From positions 55,911 to 119,910 of the forward strand of contig CAZKJS010000001.1 in NCBI GenBank assembly GCA_964553255.1: a stretch of 64,000 nt of DNA, given 5' to 3'. Source of the stretch: JAQUCI01 sp964553255. Lineage in GTDB: Bacteria > Bacillota_I > Bacilli_A > Erysipelotrichales > Erysipelotrichaceae. The position numbers were made by a program, and so were the translations under genes. Under the pieces are notes generated by a model. The model was not told the origin of the DNA, did not search any database, and worked only from the letters and a program-made list of their open reading frames with translations. How positions within the stretch are numbered: position 1 is the first letter of the stretch; each line of letters opens with the position of its first letter. Shown piece after piece: positions 17,785 to 27,437 of the stretch.

Positions 17785-18499
17785 CATTAACATTATGATA
17801 AACCTGTTGAACATCATCAATTTGATCGATCATACTCATAAATCTTTCGAACTGTTGATATTCTTCATCATTTGCCAGATCAACATATCCTTGTGGTAAC
17901 ATTGAGATTTCCAAAACATCAAACTGAATTTCACCAAGTTCTTCTTCAAGAGCTTCTTTTGCTTTATAAAGCTCAATAGGACTAACATAAATATTCATGA
18001 TATCTTCTTCAACTTCTAAATCCTTTACATCAACATCGGCGTTAATCAATATATCCAAGATTTTTTCTTCATCATTAGCCTTAAAACTAAGAATGCCAAG
18101 ATGATCATACAAATGTGCTACTGAACCTTTGACCCCAATATTAAATTTTGATTTCGTAAAACAATTACGTACTTCGGTGTAGGTACGGTTACCATTATCC
18201 GTCAAGCATTCTACAATGAAGGTTGAACCAGATGGACCAAAGCCTTCATACCTAACTTCATCATATGATTCAACAGCGCCACCCTTAGCTTTATCAATAG
18301 CTCTTTTTATGACATCTGCTGGAACTTGATTTGCCTTTGCTTTATCAACGACACGCTTTAGTGTGACGTTCATCTCAATATCGGCAATCCCGTTTTTTGC
18401 CGCTATGTATATTTCCTTACCATAGCGCGAATAAATCTTAGCTTTTACTGCTGATGTCTTTGCCATAGCTGCTTTTCTTACTTCAAAAGCACGTCCCAT
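17777..18499 (-). CDS. YebC/TACO1 family protein (YeeI-like)
   Basis: A 240-residue protein starting MGRAFEVRKAAMAKTSAVKAK. Conserved segments: NVTLKRVVDKAKANQVPADV and YEGFGPSGSTFIVECLTDN. The N-terminus matches the YeeI/YeeN subgroup rather than E. coli YebC. Older annotation calls these transcription regulators; recent work links the family to translation of difficult stretches such as polyproline. The ATG at 18499 follows AAGGTGG; the open frame upstream of it is not coding. Confidence 0.9.
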   Translation of the reverse strand: MGRAFEVRKAAMAKTSAVKAKIYSRYGKEIYIAAKNGIADIEMNVTLKRVVDKAKANQVPADVIKRAIDKAKGGAVESYDEVRYEGFGPSGSTFIVECLTDNGNRTYTEVRNCFTKSKFNIGVKGSVAHLYDHLGILSFKANDEEKILDILINADVDVKDLEVEEDIMNIYVSPIELYKAKEALEEELGEIQFDVLEISMLPQGYVDLANDEEYQQFERFMSMIDQIDDVQQVYHNVNVK

Positions 18500-18546
18500 A
18501 TTTATACCACCTTTTTTAAACAACTTTAATTTAATCACTATTAATC

Positions 18547-18574
18547 AAAAAAAACAAGGACAAAATCCTTGTTT
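18547..18574 (-). terminator. terminator of pheST
   Basis: AAACAAGGA/TCCTTGTTT with a 5-nt loop, followed by a run of T on the minus strand; it overlaps the pheT stop. Confidence 0.85.
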
Positions 18575-20969
18575 AGCTATCTCTTAATACCGCTTTAAAT
18601 TGCGTTTTGAGCATATTTAAGATCTCAGCTTGTATTGGTTGAATATCAACATCATTCAAGGTCTTATCCATCGCTTGATAGATTATACTAAACGCAATGG
18701 ATTTTTTACCATCAGGAAGTTTATCACCCTTGTAAACATCAAAAACACTAACATCCACAACCAACTTACCACCAATTTTTTTGATTGCGCTTATCATTGT
18801 CTCAGCTTTGGTGTTTTCATCAACAATCAAAGCAAGATCATAGTTAATCATTGGATAACGTGGTATTGGCTTAAACTTGATCTTACCACTTTTAGCATTA
18901 TACAAAACGCTCAGATTTAATTCAGCTATCATTACATCTTTGACATCATACTTATCTTTATATTGAGGATGAATACGGCCAAATACCCCTAAACACTCCT
19001 TATCTAAATACACCAATGCACTTTGATAGGGGTTGAATACGGTTGTTATAGTAGTGTTTTCAACAACTGAGATTCGTTTATCATCAAAGCCAAACTGATT
19101 TAAAAGGCCATAAATAATACCCTTGACAGTAAAGAAATCGATTGTTTTAACTTCGTGCTTCCACTTGTTTATAGTAACTGATGAACTAAAGCCCATACAC
19201 AAGTGTTCTTCTCTTTCTTGGTTTTCATCATAGATATCCGCTATTTCAAAAAACATAAACTCATCAATGAAACGAGCTTGATTATAAGCGATTGTATCAA
19301 GCATACTATTAAATAAAGAAGAACGATAGTATTTACGATCTTCACTTAATGGATTAGCAAGGACAACCGGATTATTTTGATACCAAAGTGCATGTTCAAC
19401 ATGACGCTCGCTTACCAGTGAATAAGTAATAATTTCAGCCATCCCCTTCACTTTAAGCATATCTTTTATTTGATAACGTAGTTGCGCGTTATCCGCATAA
19501 GCACCACTTACCTCATAAATAGCAGGAAGTGTTGATGGTACACTATCATAGCCTAATAATCTTACAACTTCTTCACATAGATCAACCTTCAACCTTAAAT
19601 CAGTACGATATGATGGTATGCATACTGTGATCTGATCATCAATCAATTGTGGTTTTAAACTTAAATCGGTAAATACATCCATGATAACTTGTGTACTAAA
19701 GTTAGTTGCTAGATAATCATTGATAAACTTGGTAGAAATTGATATTTCATAAGGTTCAGTATTAATGTCGCCATAAACAACATTGGCTTCAAGATCAGTA
19801 GCATCAGCTAAATCGATCAATAGCTCAACAGCCCGATCAACAGCTTTTTGAGGCGCTAAGGGATCAATCCCCTTTTGAAAACGCATACTAGCTTCTGTAG
19901 TTAAATTTAAGCGTCTAGCAGTATTTCTAATGCTGGCTAAGTCAAATGTAGCCGCTTCTATCAAGATTTGCGTTGTATTATCTTCAATCTTACTATCTTG
20001 TCCACCCATGATTCCAGCAATACCAATAACAGCATCACCATTAACAATCATAAGATCACCTTTTTCAATGTGATAGATATTATTATCAAGAGCTTCATAT
20101 GACATCTTAATATCATCACAAACACCAATGCTTAGTTCTTTAAGCTTACTTAGGTCATAGAAATGTAAAGGTTGACCTGTTTCTAACATAACGTAGTTAC
20201 TGATATCCACCACATTGTTGATTGACTTAATTCCTACACTTAATAATGCATCTTTTAACCATTGTGGTGATGGTTTAATCTTCAAATTATTGATAATTTT
20301 ACCAATAAACAATGGACATTTTGGTGTTGTCACTTTAATATGTAAATCGCTTGGTTTCCCAACCTTGCTTTTGTCATGATAATTTGGTAACTTCGTTTCT
20401 CGTTTTAAAATCGCTTTGATTTCGTAGGCTAAGGCAAAAAGCGCCTGACAATCAGCACGATTAGGTGTTAAGCTGATATCAATCAAAACATCATCCAAAC
20501 CAATATATGATAATGGGCTATCGTCTCCAACTATAGCGCCATCAGGTAAGACTTCAATACCATTTAGTTGTTGTTCATTAAGTAGTTTTTTATCGACACC
20601 TAATTCAGATAACGAACAGATCATTCCTTGTGATCTAACACCTCTGATCATTCCTTCTTTGATCGTTATTTCAGGCAAAACAGCATCAACTTTCGCCACG
20701 ATCACCTTTTGTCCTCTTTTTACGTTTGGTGCTCCACAAACAATCTGCAATGTTTCATCTTTGATATCAACCATACAAACATGTAAATGATCACTATCAG
20801 GATGCGGATCACACTCTAAAACACTACCAACAACAAGATTAGTTCCAAATGCTAAACGTTTGACCTCTTCAACCTCCAAACCAGCATTAGTTAATTTATC
20901 TGCTAAATACTCTGGAGTAATATCTGTGAGATCCACATATTGTTTTATCCAATTATAGCTAACTTTCAT
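18573..20969 (-). CDS. pheT: phenylalanyl-tRNA synthetase beta subunit
   Basis: Large subunit of the alpha2-beta2 enzyme; carries the editing site. Over 798 residues: B1 (MKVSYNWIKQYVDLT), EMAP/tRNA-binding B2 (DPHPDSDHLHVCMVD near 55), B3/B4 editing domain (NVVDISNYVMLETGQPLHFYD near 250), B5, the catalytic-like core, and a C-terminal ferredoxin-fold anticodon-binding domain (PRYPMINYDLALIV near 705). It follows pheS by 9 nt. Confidence 0.97.
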   Translation of the reverse strand: MKVSYNWIKQYVDLTDITPEYLADKLTNAGLEVEEVKRLAFGTNLVVGSVLECDPHPDSDHLHVCMVDIKDETLQIVCGAPNVKRGQKVIVAKVDAVLPEITIKEGMIRGVRSQGMICSLSELGVDKKLLNEQQLNGIEVLPDGAIVGDDSPLSYIGLDDVLIDISLTPNRADCQALFALAYEIKAILKRETKLPNYHDKSKVGKPSDLHIKVTTPKCPLFIGKIINNLKIKPSPQWLKDALLSVGIKSINNVVDISNYVMLETGQPLHFYDLSKLKELSIGVCDDIKMSYEALDNNIYHIEKGDLMIVNGDAVIGIAGIMGGQDSKIEDNTTQILIEAATFDLASIRNTARRLNLTTEASMRFQKGIDPLAPQKAVDRAVELLIDLADATDLEANVVYGDINTEPYEISISTKFINDYLATNFSTQVIMDVFTDLSLKPQLIDDQITVCIPSYRTDLRLKVDLCEEVVRLLGYDSVPSTLPAIYEVSGAYADNAQLRYQIKDMLKVKGMAEIITYSLVSERHVEHALWYQNNPVVLANPLSEDRKYYRSSLFNSMLDTIAYNQARFIDEFMFFEIADIYDENQEREEHLCMGFSSSVTINKWKHEVKTIDFFTVKGIIYGLLNQFGFDDKRISVVENTTITTVFNPYQSALVYLDKECLGVFGRIHPQYKDKYDVKDVMIAELNLSVLYNAKSGKIKFKPIPRYPMINYDLALIVDENTKAETMISAIKKIGGKLVVDVSVFDVYKGDKLPDGKKSIAFSIIYQAMDKTLNDVDIQPIQAEILNMLKTQFKAVLRDS

Positions 20970-20978
20970 ATCATTCTC

Positions 20979-22013
20979 CTACTCAAACCTGGTGTAGTCT
21001 TTTAAAAAGCGTTGATCATTTAAATAAAAATTCCTAATATCATCGATACCATACTTTAACATCGCTACCCGTTCTATTCCCATACCAAAAGCGAATCCAC
21101 TGTATTTATTACTATCAATATGTGCCATTTCAAGTACTTGAGGATGAACCATACCTGATCCTAATATCTCTATCCAACCCGTCTTTTTACAGATATGACA
21201 ACCCTTGCCATTACAATTAAAGCACGAAACATCTACTTCAACTGATGGTTCAGTGAACTGAAAGTAGCTAGGTCTTAATCTAATTGTGCGACTTTCTCCA
21301 AACAACTTCTTGACCATTAATTCAAGTGTCCCTTTAAGATCTCCTAACGTGATATTTTCGCCAACAACCAATCCTTCAATTTGAATAAATTGGTGACTAT
21401 GAGTCGCATCATCATCATCACGACGGTATGTTTTACCAGGGCAAATAACCTTGATTGGTAATTGTTTACATTTAGCTTCTAATACTCTTGTTTGTATCGC
21501 TGTTGTATGCGTTCTAAGCAAGCGATTAACATCAATGTAAAAAGTATCTTGCATATCTCGAGCAGGATGATTCAAGGGAATGTTAGCTCTTGCGAAATTA
21601 TATAGATCATACTCAACTTCAGGTCCCTCTACTACTTGATAGCCCATTTGCATGAAGATAGTTTCAATTTCTCTTTGAACGATCGTCAAAGGATGAAGAT
21701 ACCCAAAATTAGCCTTATCACCAGCAAGGGTTATATCAATCTTTTGTTTTGCCATCGAATGATTCATTTCTTGTATTTTTAATGCTTGTGCTTTTTGAAC
21801 AAGAGCAACTTCGAAATACTGTTTTAGTTCATTTACCTCTTTACCAAACAGTGGTCTTTCTTCATTGCTGAGATCTTTCATTTGACTCATAAAACCTTGG
21901 ACTAAACCTTTTTTACCTAACAGCTCAATTTTAACCTGTTCGATCATTGCTACTGTTGTAGCATTTTCAATCTTTGTTAATCCTTCTTCTTTAGCTATTT
22001 GCCAATCAATCAT
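20979..22013 (-). CDS. pheS: phenylalanyl-tRNA synthetase alpha subunit
   Basis: Catalytic subunit, 344 residues. N-terminal coiled coil, motif 2 (GKTYRRDDDDATHSHQFIQIEG), the four-cysteine insertion CFNCNGKGCHIC found in Bacillota, and motif 3 (FGMGIERVAML). The ATG at 22013 has GGGAGG upstream. The open frame continues 25 codons upstream through the T-box terminator and is not coding. Confidence 0.97.
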   Translation of the reverse strand: MIDWQIAKEEGLTKIENATTVAMIEQVKIELLGKKGLVQGFMSQMKDLSNEERPLFGKEVNELKQYFEVALVQKAQALKIQEMNHSMAKQKIDITLAGDKANFGYLHPLTIVQREIETIFMQMGYQVVEGPEVEYDLYNFARANIPLNHPARDMQDTFYIDVNRLLRTHTTAIQTRVLEAKCKQLPIKVICPGKTYRRDDDDATHSHQFIQIEGLVVGENITLGDLKGTLELMVKKLFGESRTIRLRPSYFQFTEPSVEVDVSCFNCNGKGCHICKKTGWIEILGSGMVHPQVLEMAHIDSNKYSGFAFGMGIERVAMLKYGIDDIRNFYLNDQRFLKDYTRFE

Positions 22014-22030
22014 TTTTACCTCCCAAATAA

Positions 22031-22235
22031 AAACGCGTTGTCCAGGAACGAACAAGCGCGGTACCATCCTGATTTGCTTAAAAAGCACATCTTTAACTAT
22101 TAACGCCAGTAGCGGGGATGATTAATCCCACTCCCAAGTGAATTCGTCAGTTTATTCTGAAAGTGATTCTCAGCTATATCACTTCTCTCTTACAGTATTA
22201 GCCTGATTACTAATCTTGATCATCGTATTGTTGAT
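22031..22235 (-). promoter_or_regulatory. T-box leader of pheST
   Basis: The minus strand shows Stem I with AGAGAG and GCTGAGAA, the antiterminator sequence AGGATGGTACCGCG (22057-22070) and a terminator hairpin followed by TTTTT (22031-22058). The likely specifier is TTC (Phe) at 22142-22140, in GAATTCACTTGGGAG. The remaining bases between here and the upstream gene (22268-22395) are A/T-rich with no further signal I can support. Confidence 0.92.
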
Positions 22236-22238
22236 GTC

Positions 22239-22267
22239 ATTATAACAGTCATTATAATATTATTCAA
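22239..22267 (-). promoter_or_regulatory. pheST promoter
   Basis: TTGAAT (22267-22262), 17 nt, then TGTTATAAT with TATAAT at 22244-22239. A second TTATAATGAC copy lies 16 nt upstream in the spacer. Confidence 0.75.
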
Positions 22268-22395
22268 TCTTTAACGTTAACGATTATGCATGAAACAATT
22301 GTTAATAAAAAGTACATAACTACTTCTAAATATTAATTTTTAATACTATTAGTTAGTGATATTAAGATGAGATCACTTATTTTCTAATTTTTCAC

Positions 22396-23148
22396 TTATG
22401 TGTTTTCATGATAAATATTAGTATCTATAATACTAAAGTGATTAAGACAAATGCCAGCCGCAACAGCAACATTTAAAGAATCAAATTCTTGAATTGGAAT
22501 ATAAATATTTGCGTCAGTTAACGCTAAAACCTCTGGCTTAATCCCCTTACCCTCATTACCGAAGATCAAAGCTAGCTTTTCTGTTTGCTTAAACTGATTT
22601 AGATTTAAAGCTTTCGCAATAGCGGTACCATATACCTTATAATTATCTGCTTGTAAATGTTTGATAATATCAATGATATCTGTCACCACGATATTTACTT
22701 TAAAGATTGCCCCCTGTGATGCTTTGATCAGTTTCTCATTGTAAATATCAACACTGTTTTTGGATAGTATGATATCCTTGAAACCAAACGCTAATGCTGT
22801 TCTTATGATTGTGCCAATATTACCCGGATCTTGAATTTCATCTAATATCACAATTCTACTTCTTAAATTTAAACTGAATATTCGGTAATCACAAACAGCT
22901 ACTATATCATTAAGCGATACATTGCTAGAAATTTTCTTCATTACTTCATCGCTAACAATGATAGCATCGTCCAAATGTAGCTTACTATTTTCACGTATGA
23001 TCACTTGCTTAATCAAACCAGCAGCTTGTGCCTCATTAACCAAATGTTCACCTTCAACGATAAATGTCCTTGTTTGATCACGATATTTCTTTTGGTTTAA
23101 TTTAGCTAAATTCTTAATATATTCGTTTTGAACAGATTTTATGGTCAT
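22396..23148 (-). CDS. SpoU/TrmH-family RNA 2'-O-methyltransferase
   Basis: A 250-residue SPOUT methyltransferase. N-terminal substrate-binding domain (FIVEGEHLVNEA near 29); the knotted SAM domain carries LDEIQDPGNIGTIIRTA (motif 1), ALIFGNEGKGI (motif 2) and IPIQEFDSLNVAVAAGI (motif 3). The position just upstream of pheST matches B. subtilis ysgA. The exact rRNA target is not known from sequence. Confidence 0.9.
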   Translation of the reverse strand: MTIKSVQNEYIKNLAKLNQKKYRDQTRTFIVEGEHLVNEAQAAGLIKQVIIRENSKLHLDDAIIVSDEVMKKISSNVSLNDIVAVCDYRIFSLNLRSRIVILDEIQDPGNIGTIIRTALAFGFKDIILSKNSVDIYNEKLIKASQGAIFKVNIVVTDIIDIIKHLQADNYKVYGTAIAKALNLNQFKQTEKLALIFGNEGKGIKPEVLALTDANIYIPIQEFDSLNVAVAAGICLNHFSIIDTNIYHENT

Positions 23149-23200
23149 GATTTACCTCTTTTTTATTATAACCTATTTAATATTTAATTATCACCATTTA

Positions 23201-23240
23201 AAAAACTCCTTTAATCAACTTACTTAATAAAAGGAGCTTT
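23201..23240 (-). terminator. terminator of ileS
   Basis: CTCCTTT and AAAGGAG pair across a loop of about 17 nt, followed by TTTTTT on the minus strand. Confidence 0.7.
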
Positions 23241-23257
23241 AAATAATATTTAGTTGA

Positions 23258-25990
23258 TCACAGTTGTTTTACAATATCATGACAACGTGGACATAACATG
23301 TTTTCATCAGCTTCATCACTGATATTCCAACATCTTGGACAGACAACACCTTCAGCTTTGCTTATTCTTATCTTAGCAACCTCAAATGCTTCAAGATCAT
23401 CATCTTCAACAATTTGCGCTTTACTTACGATAAAGAACTGTTCAAGCTTACCATCTAACAAAGTCTTAACTAGATGTTTTTCTTCATCACTGATCTTGAT
23501 ACTTACATCAGCTTCCAGTGACTTACCAATGACCTTTTCGTTACGTTTAAGTTCAATTGCCTTATTAACATCATTTCTGATCAATAAAAGCTTACTAAAA
23601 TCATCCTTTAACTGTTGCGCATTATCATAAGTAACGCCTGGCATAAATGATAGTAAATGAACTGAATCAACTGGTTTATGACCATAATACTGATAAACCT
23701 CTTCTGTTGTAAAGGACAAGATTGGTGCCCACAAGCGAACTAAACACTCTACTAAATCATATAAAACTGATTGAACTTGTTTTCTTCTTTTGGCGGTCTT
23801 TAACTCAATATAGACAATATCCTTTATGTAATCTAAGTAAAATGAACTTAGTTCATTAGTCATGAAATTAGTTAATGTAGAGCTAACCTCAAGATAGTTA
23901 TAACTCATATATGCCTTGATGCACTTGGTGTTTACATCATTTAAAAGTACTGTGATGTATTTATCGATCATTTCACGATTGTGGTATTCTACATAATCAT
24001 TCTCATGATCAAAGTACTCGGATGCAATATGCCCTAACATAAATCTAAAGGTATTGCGAATCTTACGATATTGCTCACTTACCTGTTTCAAGATATCATT
24101 ACCAATCCTAACATCTTGTTTATAGTCGATCGTACTTGCCCACAAGCGTAAAATATCTGCCCCATAGATTTTGATCACATCAAGTGGGTCAACAACATTG
24201 CCAATCGATTTGCTCATCTTTTCGCCTTTATCATCACAAACATAACCATGTGATAATACACTACGATATGGTGCTTGATTATTAGTAGCAGTAGCGACGA
24301 TCAATGACGAATTAAACCAACCACGATACTGATCACTACCTTCAAAGTACAAATCAGCTGGATATGGTAAACCTCTTGATTGCAAGACATTATGTGATGA
24401 ACCTGAATCAAACCAAACATCCATGATATCATTTTCTTTACGATAGATGTTATTTGGACTTTTAATGTTTTTATAACCAGGTGGTAGTAAGTCACTCGCT
24501 TCTTTTTCAAACCAGACATTGCTACCATATTGTTCAAATAATCCTGCAATGTGATCAAATACTTCTTTTTCCATGATTGGACTATCATCTTCAGTATAAA
24601 TGATCGGAATTGGTACACCCCATAATCTTTGTCTTGATATGCACCAATCACCACGATCTTTGATCATGTTGAAAAGTCGAACTTCTCCCCACTCATTTTC
24701 CCAGTTAACGGCTTTGATCTCTTCTAAAATCTTGGTTCTAATTTTCTCAATCGAGGCAAACCATTGAACCGTCGCACGATAAATAACTGGTTTTTTCATT
24801 CTTTCATCATGTGGATAACTATGAGTGATCCACTCTAATTTTAGTAATGCATTTAATTCATCCAGTTTCTGAGTAATGGTCTTATTAGCATCTTCTACAA
24901 ACTGACCTACTAAAAAGTCTCCAGCATCACTTGTCATACAACCCTTTTCATCTACTGGACAATATGCACCTAAACCATACTTCAATCCCACATAAAAGTC
25001 ATCAGCTCCATGACCTGGTGCCGTATGTACACAACCAGTTCCATCTTCATCAGTTACATGATCACCAAGAATAATGAGTGATGTCTTTTCAGGATAAAGA
25101 GGATGAGTCGTGGTTATAAGTTCAAGCTCTTTACCTTTATAACGCTTGATTATTTCACCCTTTAGATCAAACTTAGTTAATAATGAATCAACTTTATTCG
25201 CTAACATTATCAGCTTTCCTTTGATTGTTGCTACAACCGCATATTCAAAATCAGGATTCAAACAAATCGCTAAGTTAGCAGGAATGGTCCATGGTGTTGT
25301 TGTCCAGATCACAAAACGTTCATCTGTTAAAACACCTTTACCATCAGCAACATCAAATGCTACATAAATGGTTGGATCTTTTTTATCGAAATATACAATC
25401 TCTGCTTCAGCCAAAGCACTCTCACGAGCTGGTGACCAATATATTGGTTTTAAGCCTTGATAAATCAGTCCTGATAACGCCATCTTCGCAAATGATCTGA
25501 TTTGATCAGCTTCATAATTTTTCTGCATGGTAATGTAAGGCTGATCAAAATCAGCGATAGTACCAAGTCTTTTCATTGTGCTTTTTTGAATCTCTATTTG
25601 TGCTAACGCATACTCTTCACATTTTTCTCTAAATGCAGCTGCCGTCATGGTTTTGCGGTTCACACCTAGCTTTTGGATAGCATTTTCAATAGGTAAACCA
25701 TGTGTATCCCACCCTGGGATAAATGGTGTATGTAAATTGTTCATCGCATGACTTTTAACAATAAAATCTTTGATTATGCGATTCATTGCTGTACCAGCAT
25801 GAAGATTCCCATTGGCGTATGGTGGCCCGTCATGTAAGATAAAATCCTTATCATCTTTATGTTGATTTAAAAGAGCATGATAAAGATCAAGCGCTTCCCA
25901 TTTAGCTTGAATCGTAGGCTCTTTTGCTGCTAGATTGCCACGCATCTCAAAATCAGTCTTTGGCATTAATAATGTATCTTTGTAGTCCAT
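23258..25990 (-). CDS. ileS: isoleucyl-tRNA synthetase
   Basis: Class I enzyme, 910 residues, with an editing domain (TTTPWTIPANLAI near 222) and the C-terminal zinc finger (CPRCWNI, then CPRCHDI) of the bacterial type. KMSKS is intact (GEKMSKSIGN near 590). The HIGH signature reads HAGT (NGNLHAGTAMN near 66): first His and Gly are kept, the fourth position is Thr. ATG at 25990 has GGGGAG upstream; the open frame beyond it runs through the T-box terminator. Transcribed from its own T-box leader. Confidence 0.96.
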   Translation of the reverse strand: MDYKDTLLMPKTDFEMRGNLAAKEPTIQAKWEALDLYHALLNQHKDDKDFILHDGPPYANGNLHAGTAMNRIIKDFIVKSHAMNNLHTPFIPGWDTHGLPIENAIQKLGVNRKTMTAAAFREKCEEYALAQIEIQKSTMKRLGTIADFDQPYITMQKNYEADQIRSFAKMALSGLIYQGLKPIYWSPARESALAEAEIVYFDKKDPTIYVAFDVADGKGVLTDERFVIWTTTPWTIPANLAICLNPDFEYAVVATIKGKLIMLANKVDSLLTKFDLKGEIIKRYKGKELELITTTHPLYPEKTSLIILGDHVTDEDGTGCVHTAPGHGADDFYVGLKYGLGAYCPVDEKGCMTSDAGDFLVGQFVEDANKTITQKLDELNALLKLEWITHSYPHDERMKKPVIYRATVQWFASIEKIRTKILEEIKAVNWENEWGEVRLFNMIKDRGDWCISRQRLWGVPIPIIYTEDDSPIMEKEVFDHIAGLFEQYGSNVWFEKEASDLLPPGYKNIKSPNNIYRKENDIMDVWFDSGSSHNVLQSRGLPYPADLYFEGSDQYRGWFNSSLIVATATNNQAPYRSVLSHGYVCDDKGEKMSKSIGNVVDPLDVIKIYGADILRLWASTIDYKQDVRIGNDILKQVSEQYRKIRNTFRFMLGHIASEYFDHENDYVEYHNREMIDKYITVLLNDVNTKCIKAYMSYNYLEVSSTLTNFMTNELSSFYLDYIKDIVYIELKTAKRRKQVQSVLYDLVECLVRLWAPILSFTTEEVYQYYGHKPVDSVHLLSFMPGVTYDNAQQLKDDFSKLLLIRNDVNKAIELKRNEKVIGKSLEADVSIKISDEEKHLVKTLLDGKLEQFFIVSKAQIVEDDDLEAFEVAKIRISKAEGVVCPRCWNISDEADENMLCPRCHDIVKQL

Positions 25991-26004
25991 ATAAATCTCC
26001 CCTT

Positions 26005-26215
26005 CATAAAAAAAACGTCCCTCTAAGGACGTAATAACGCGGTACCACCTTAGTTTATGCTTAAGCATACAACTTTATTACCTTAACGCGGTATACGACT
26101 GAAATTACTTAATTCATCTCAGTGACAAATAAGGGATAATCATTGAAATTAACATACCTGCTCTCATCAAATCAGGCTCGCTGTGACTTTACTTTCAAGA
26201 TCGTGTCTTATTTTT
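26005..26215 (-). promoter_or_regulatory. T-box leader of ileS
   Basis: The minus strand has the antiterminator AAGGTGGTACCGCG (26038-26051), a terminator ACGTCC/GGACGT with a T run (26006-26032), and an upstream Stem I region. ATC at 26137-26135 is my candidate Ile specifier, less clear than in the other leaders. The leader begins right after the divIVA stop, so its promoter must lie within or overlap the end of divIVA. Confidence 0.9.
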
Positions 26216-26219
26216 AGTC

Positions 26220-26681
26220 TTACTTATTTAACAAACGTGGATCAATAGGTTCAAATATCTCAAACTCATCAAGGGTTTTCTGTAAAGCACTTAGACGCTC
26301 TTGCATATCAACCTTGACCTCATTAGCATCTTCAGCAATACGCGCAAGATCGATCAACAACAAGCGTGCTGTAGTAAGTGCTTCAAGTACGATTGAATCA
26401 GCGTTGTTTTGTGCAGCACTGATAATATCATTCGCTTCACGTAGTGCAATACGCGCAATATCATCAGCTGCTTTTTCTCTGATTGATAATTCTTTAATCA
26501 AAACTTGATAGCGATCTTTAATGATAGCTAACTGTTCATTGGCCTGTTCAGCCAATTTTTGATAACGACCAACTTGAACACGAGCATCCACAAGGGAATC
26601 ATTGAGTTGTTTTAACTCTTCATCAACTTCATAACGATTGTAGCCATTCTTCATGATTGAGAACTTTTTATTATCGTTCAT
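26220..26681 (-). CDS. divIVA: DivIVA-domain protein
   Basis: A 153-residue coiled-coil cytoskeletal protein of the pole/septum. The N-terminal membrane-targeting motif reads FSIMKNGYNRYEVDEELKQL, followed by a long coiled coil (residues 25-140). The final residues are FEPIDPRLLNK. It sits at the end of sepF-ylmH-divIVA, the usual order downstream of the division genes in Bacillota. It is shorter than many DivIVA proteins and could be a GpsB-like relative, but context favours DivIVA. Confidence 0.85.
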   Translation of the reverse strand: MNDNKKFSIMKNGYNRYEVDEELKQLNDSLVDARVQVGRYQKLAEQANEQLAIIKDRYQVLIKELSIREKAADDIARIALREANDIISAAQNNADSIVLEALTTARLLLIDLARIAEDANEVKVDMQERLSALQKTLDEFEIFEPIDPRLLNK

Positions 26682-26693
26682 TGATCTTCCCCT

Positions 26694-27437
26694 TTACTCA
26701 TACTTACCTAATCTAAGCAAAAGGCGCTGTTTCTTAGTTGTTTTAACCACTTCCATAATGACATAGCGCCCATATCCTCTTACAGAAATCGTATCATCAT
26801 TATTACATAAATAACTCTTTTCTTCAAGCAACATATAATTGACAAAAACCATTTTATCTTCAATTAAAGATTGTGCTTTAGTACGTGATACATTGATCAA
26901 AGCACTAACGATGCTATCAAGTCGCATTGAAGTGATCGCCTTTTGAAAAACCTTCAGTTTGATCATATTTGATAGTGTTGCTTCGTAATATGAAAAACGA
27001 ACATTTAACTTATTGATCTTAACTAGGTTATCGATCACAAAACGAGCAATGTCTTCATCCACAAAGATGAACACTTGTTTATCATCAACGATGACATCAC
27101 CAAACTGTTCTTTTCTGATACCAAGATTCATCAATGCCCCAAAGACATCCCGATGGGTCAATTTTATATAATTGTTATTGATAATACACGATAAGCAAGC
27201 TATTTTGGTAATGTTACTATCACCAATGATCAAACGTTTCATTGTCGCTTCAGGATAACCACCTTCAAAGCGAAATATCGTATTATCATTAAAATAAGAT
27301 GTTATCGCTGCGATTTGATATGGCGTTAAAAAAGCTGAATAGATTGTTCTATCATACTTGATATTTTGTGCTATATACTCATCGACTCTTTTAAAAAGTG
27401 CCTTTAAATCTTGTTCAATGTTATTACTCCCCAACAT
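26694..27437 (-). CDS. YlmH-like S4-domain RNA-binding protein
   Basis: About 247 residues with a C-terminal S4 RNA-binding domain (LDSIVSALINVSRTKAQSLIEDKMVFVN). In the family, YlmH binds stalled ribosomal subunits in quality control; it is encoded between sepF and divIVA, as here. The start is unclear. The ATG at 27437 overlaps the sepF end and has no usable Shine-Dalgarno. A strong GGGGAG (27432-27427) lies 7 nt before an in-frame ATT at 27419, giving MEQDLKALFKRV. I give the ATG as boundary and treat ATT as a real alternative. Confidence 0.85.
   Translation of the reverse strand: MLGSNNIEQDLKALFKRVDEYIAQNIKYDRTIYSAFLTPYQIAAITSYFNDNTIFRFEGGYPEATMKRLIIGDSNITKIACLSCIINNNYIKLTHRDVFGALMNLGIRKEQFGDVIVDDKQVFIFVDEDIARFVIDNLVKINKLNVRFSYYEATLSNMIKLKVFQKAITSMRLDSIVSALINVSRTKAQSLIEDKMVFVNYMLLEEKSYLCNNDDTISVRGYGRYVIMEVVKTTKKQRLLLRLGKYE

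Noticed and set aside
22014..22088. N-terminal extension of pheS (and similarly of ileS at 25991-26068)
   Set aside because: The extra codons run through the T-box terminator hairpin; both genes have a good ATG and Shine-Dalgarno downstream that match the family starts.
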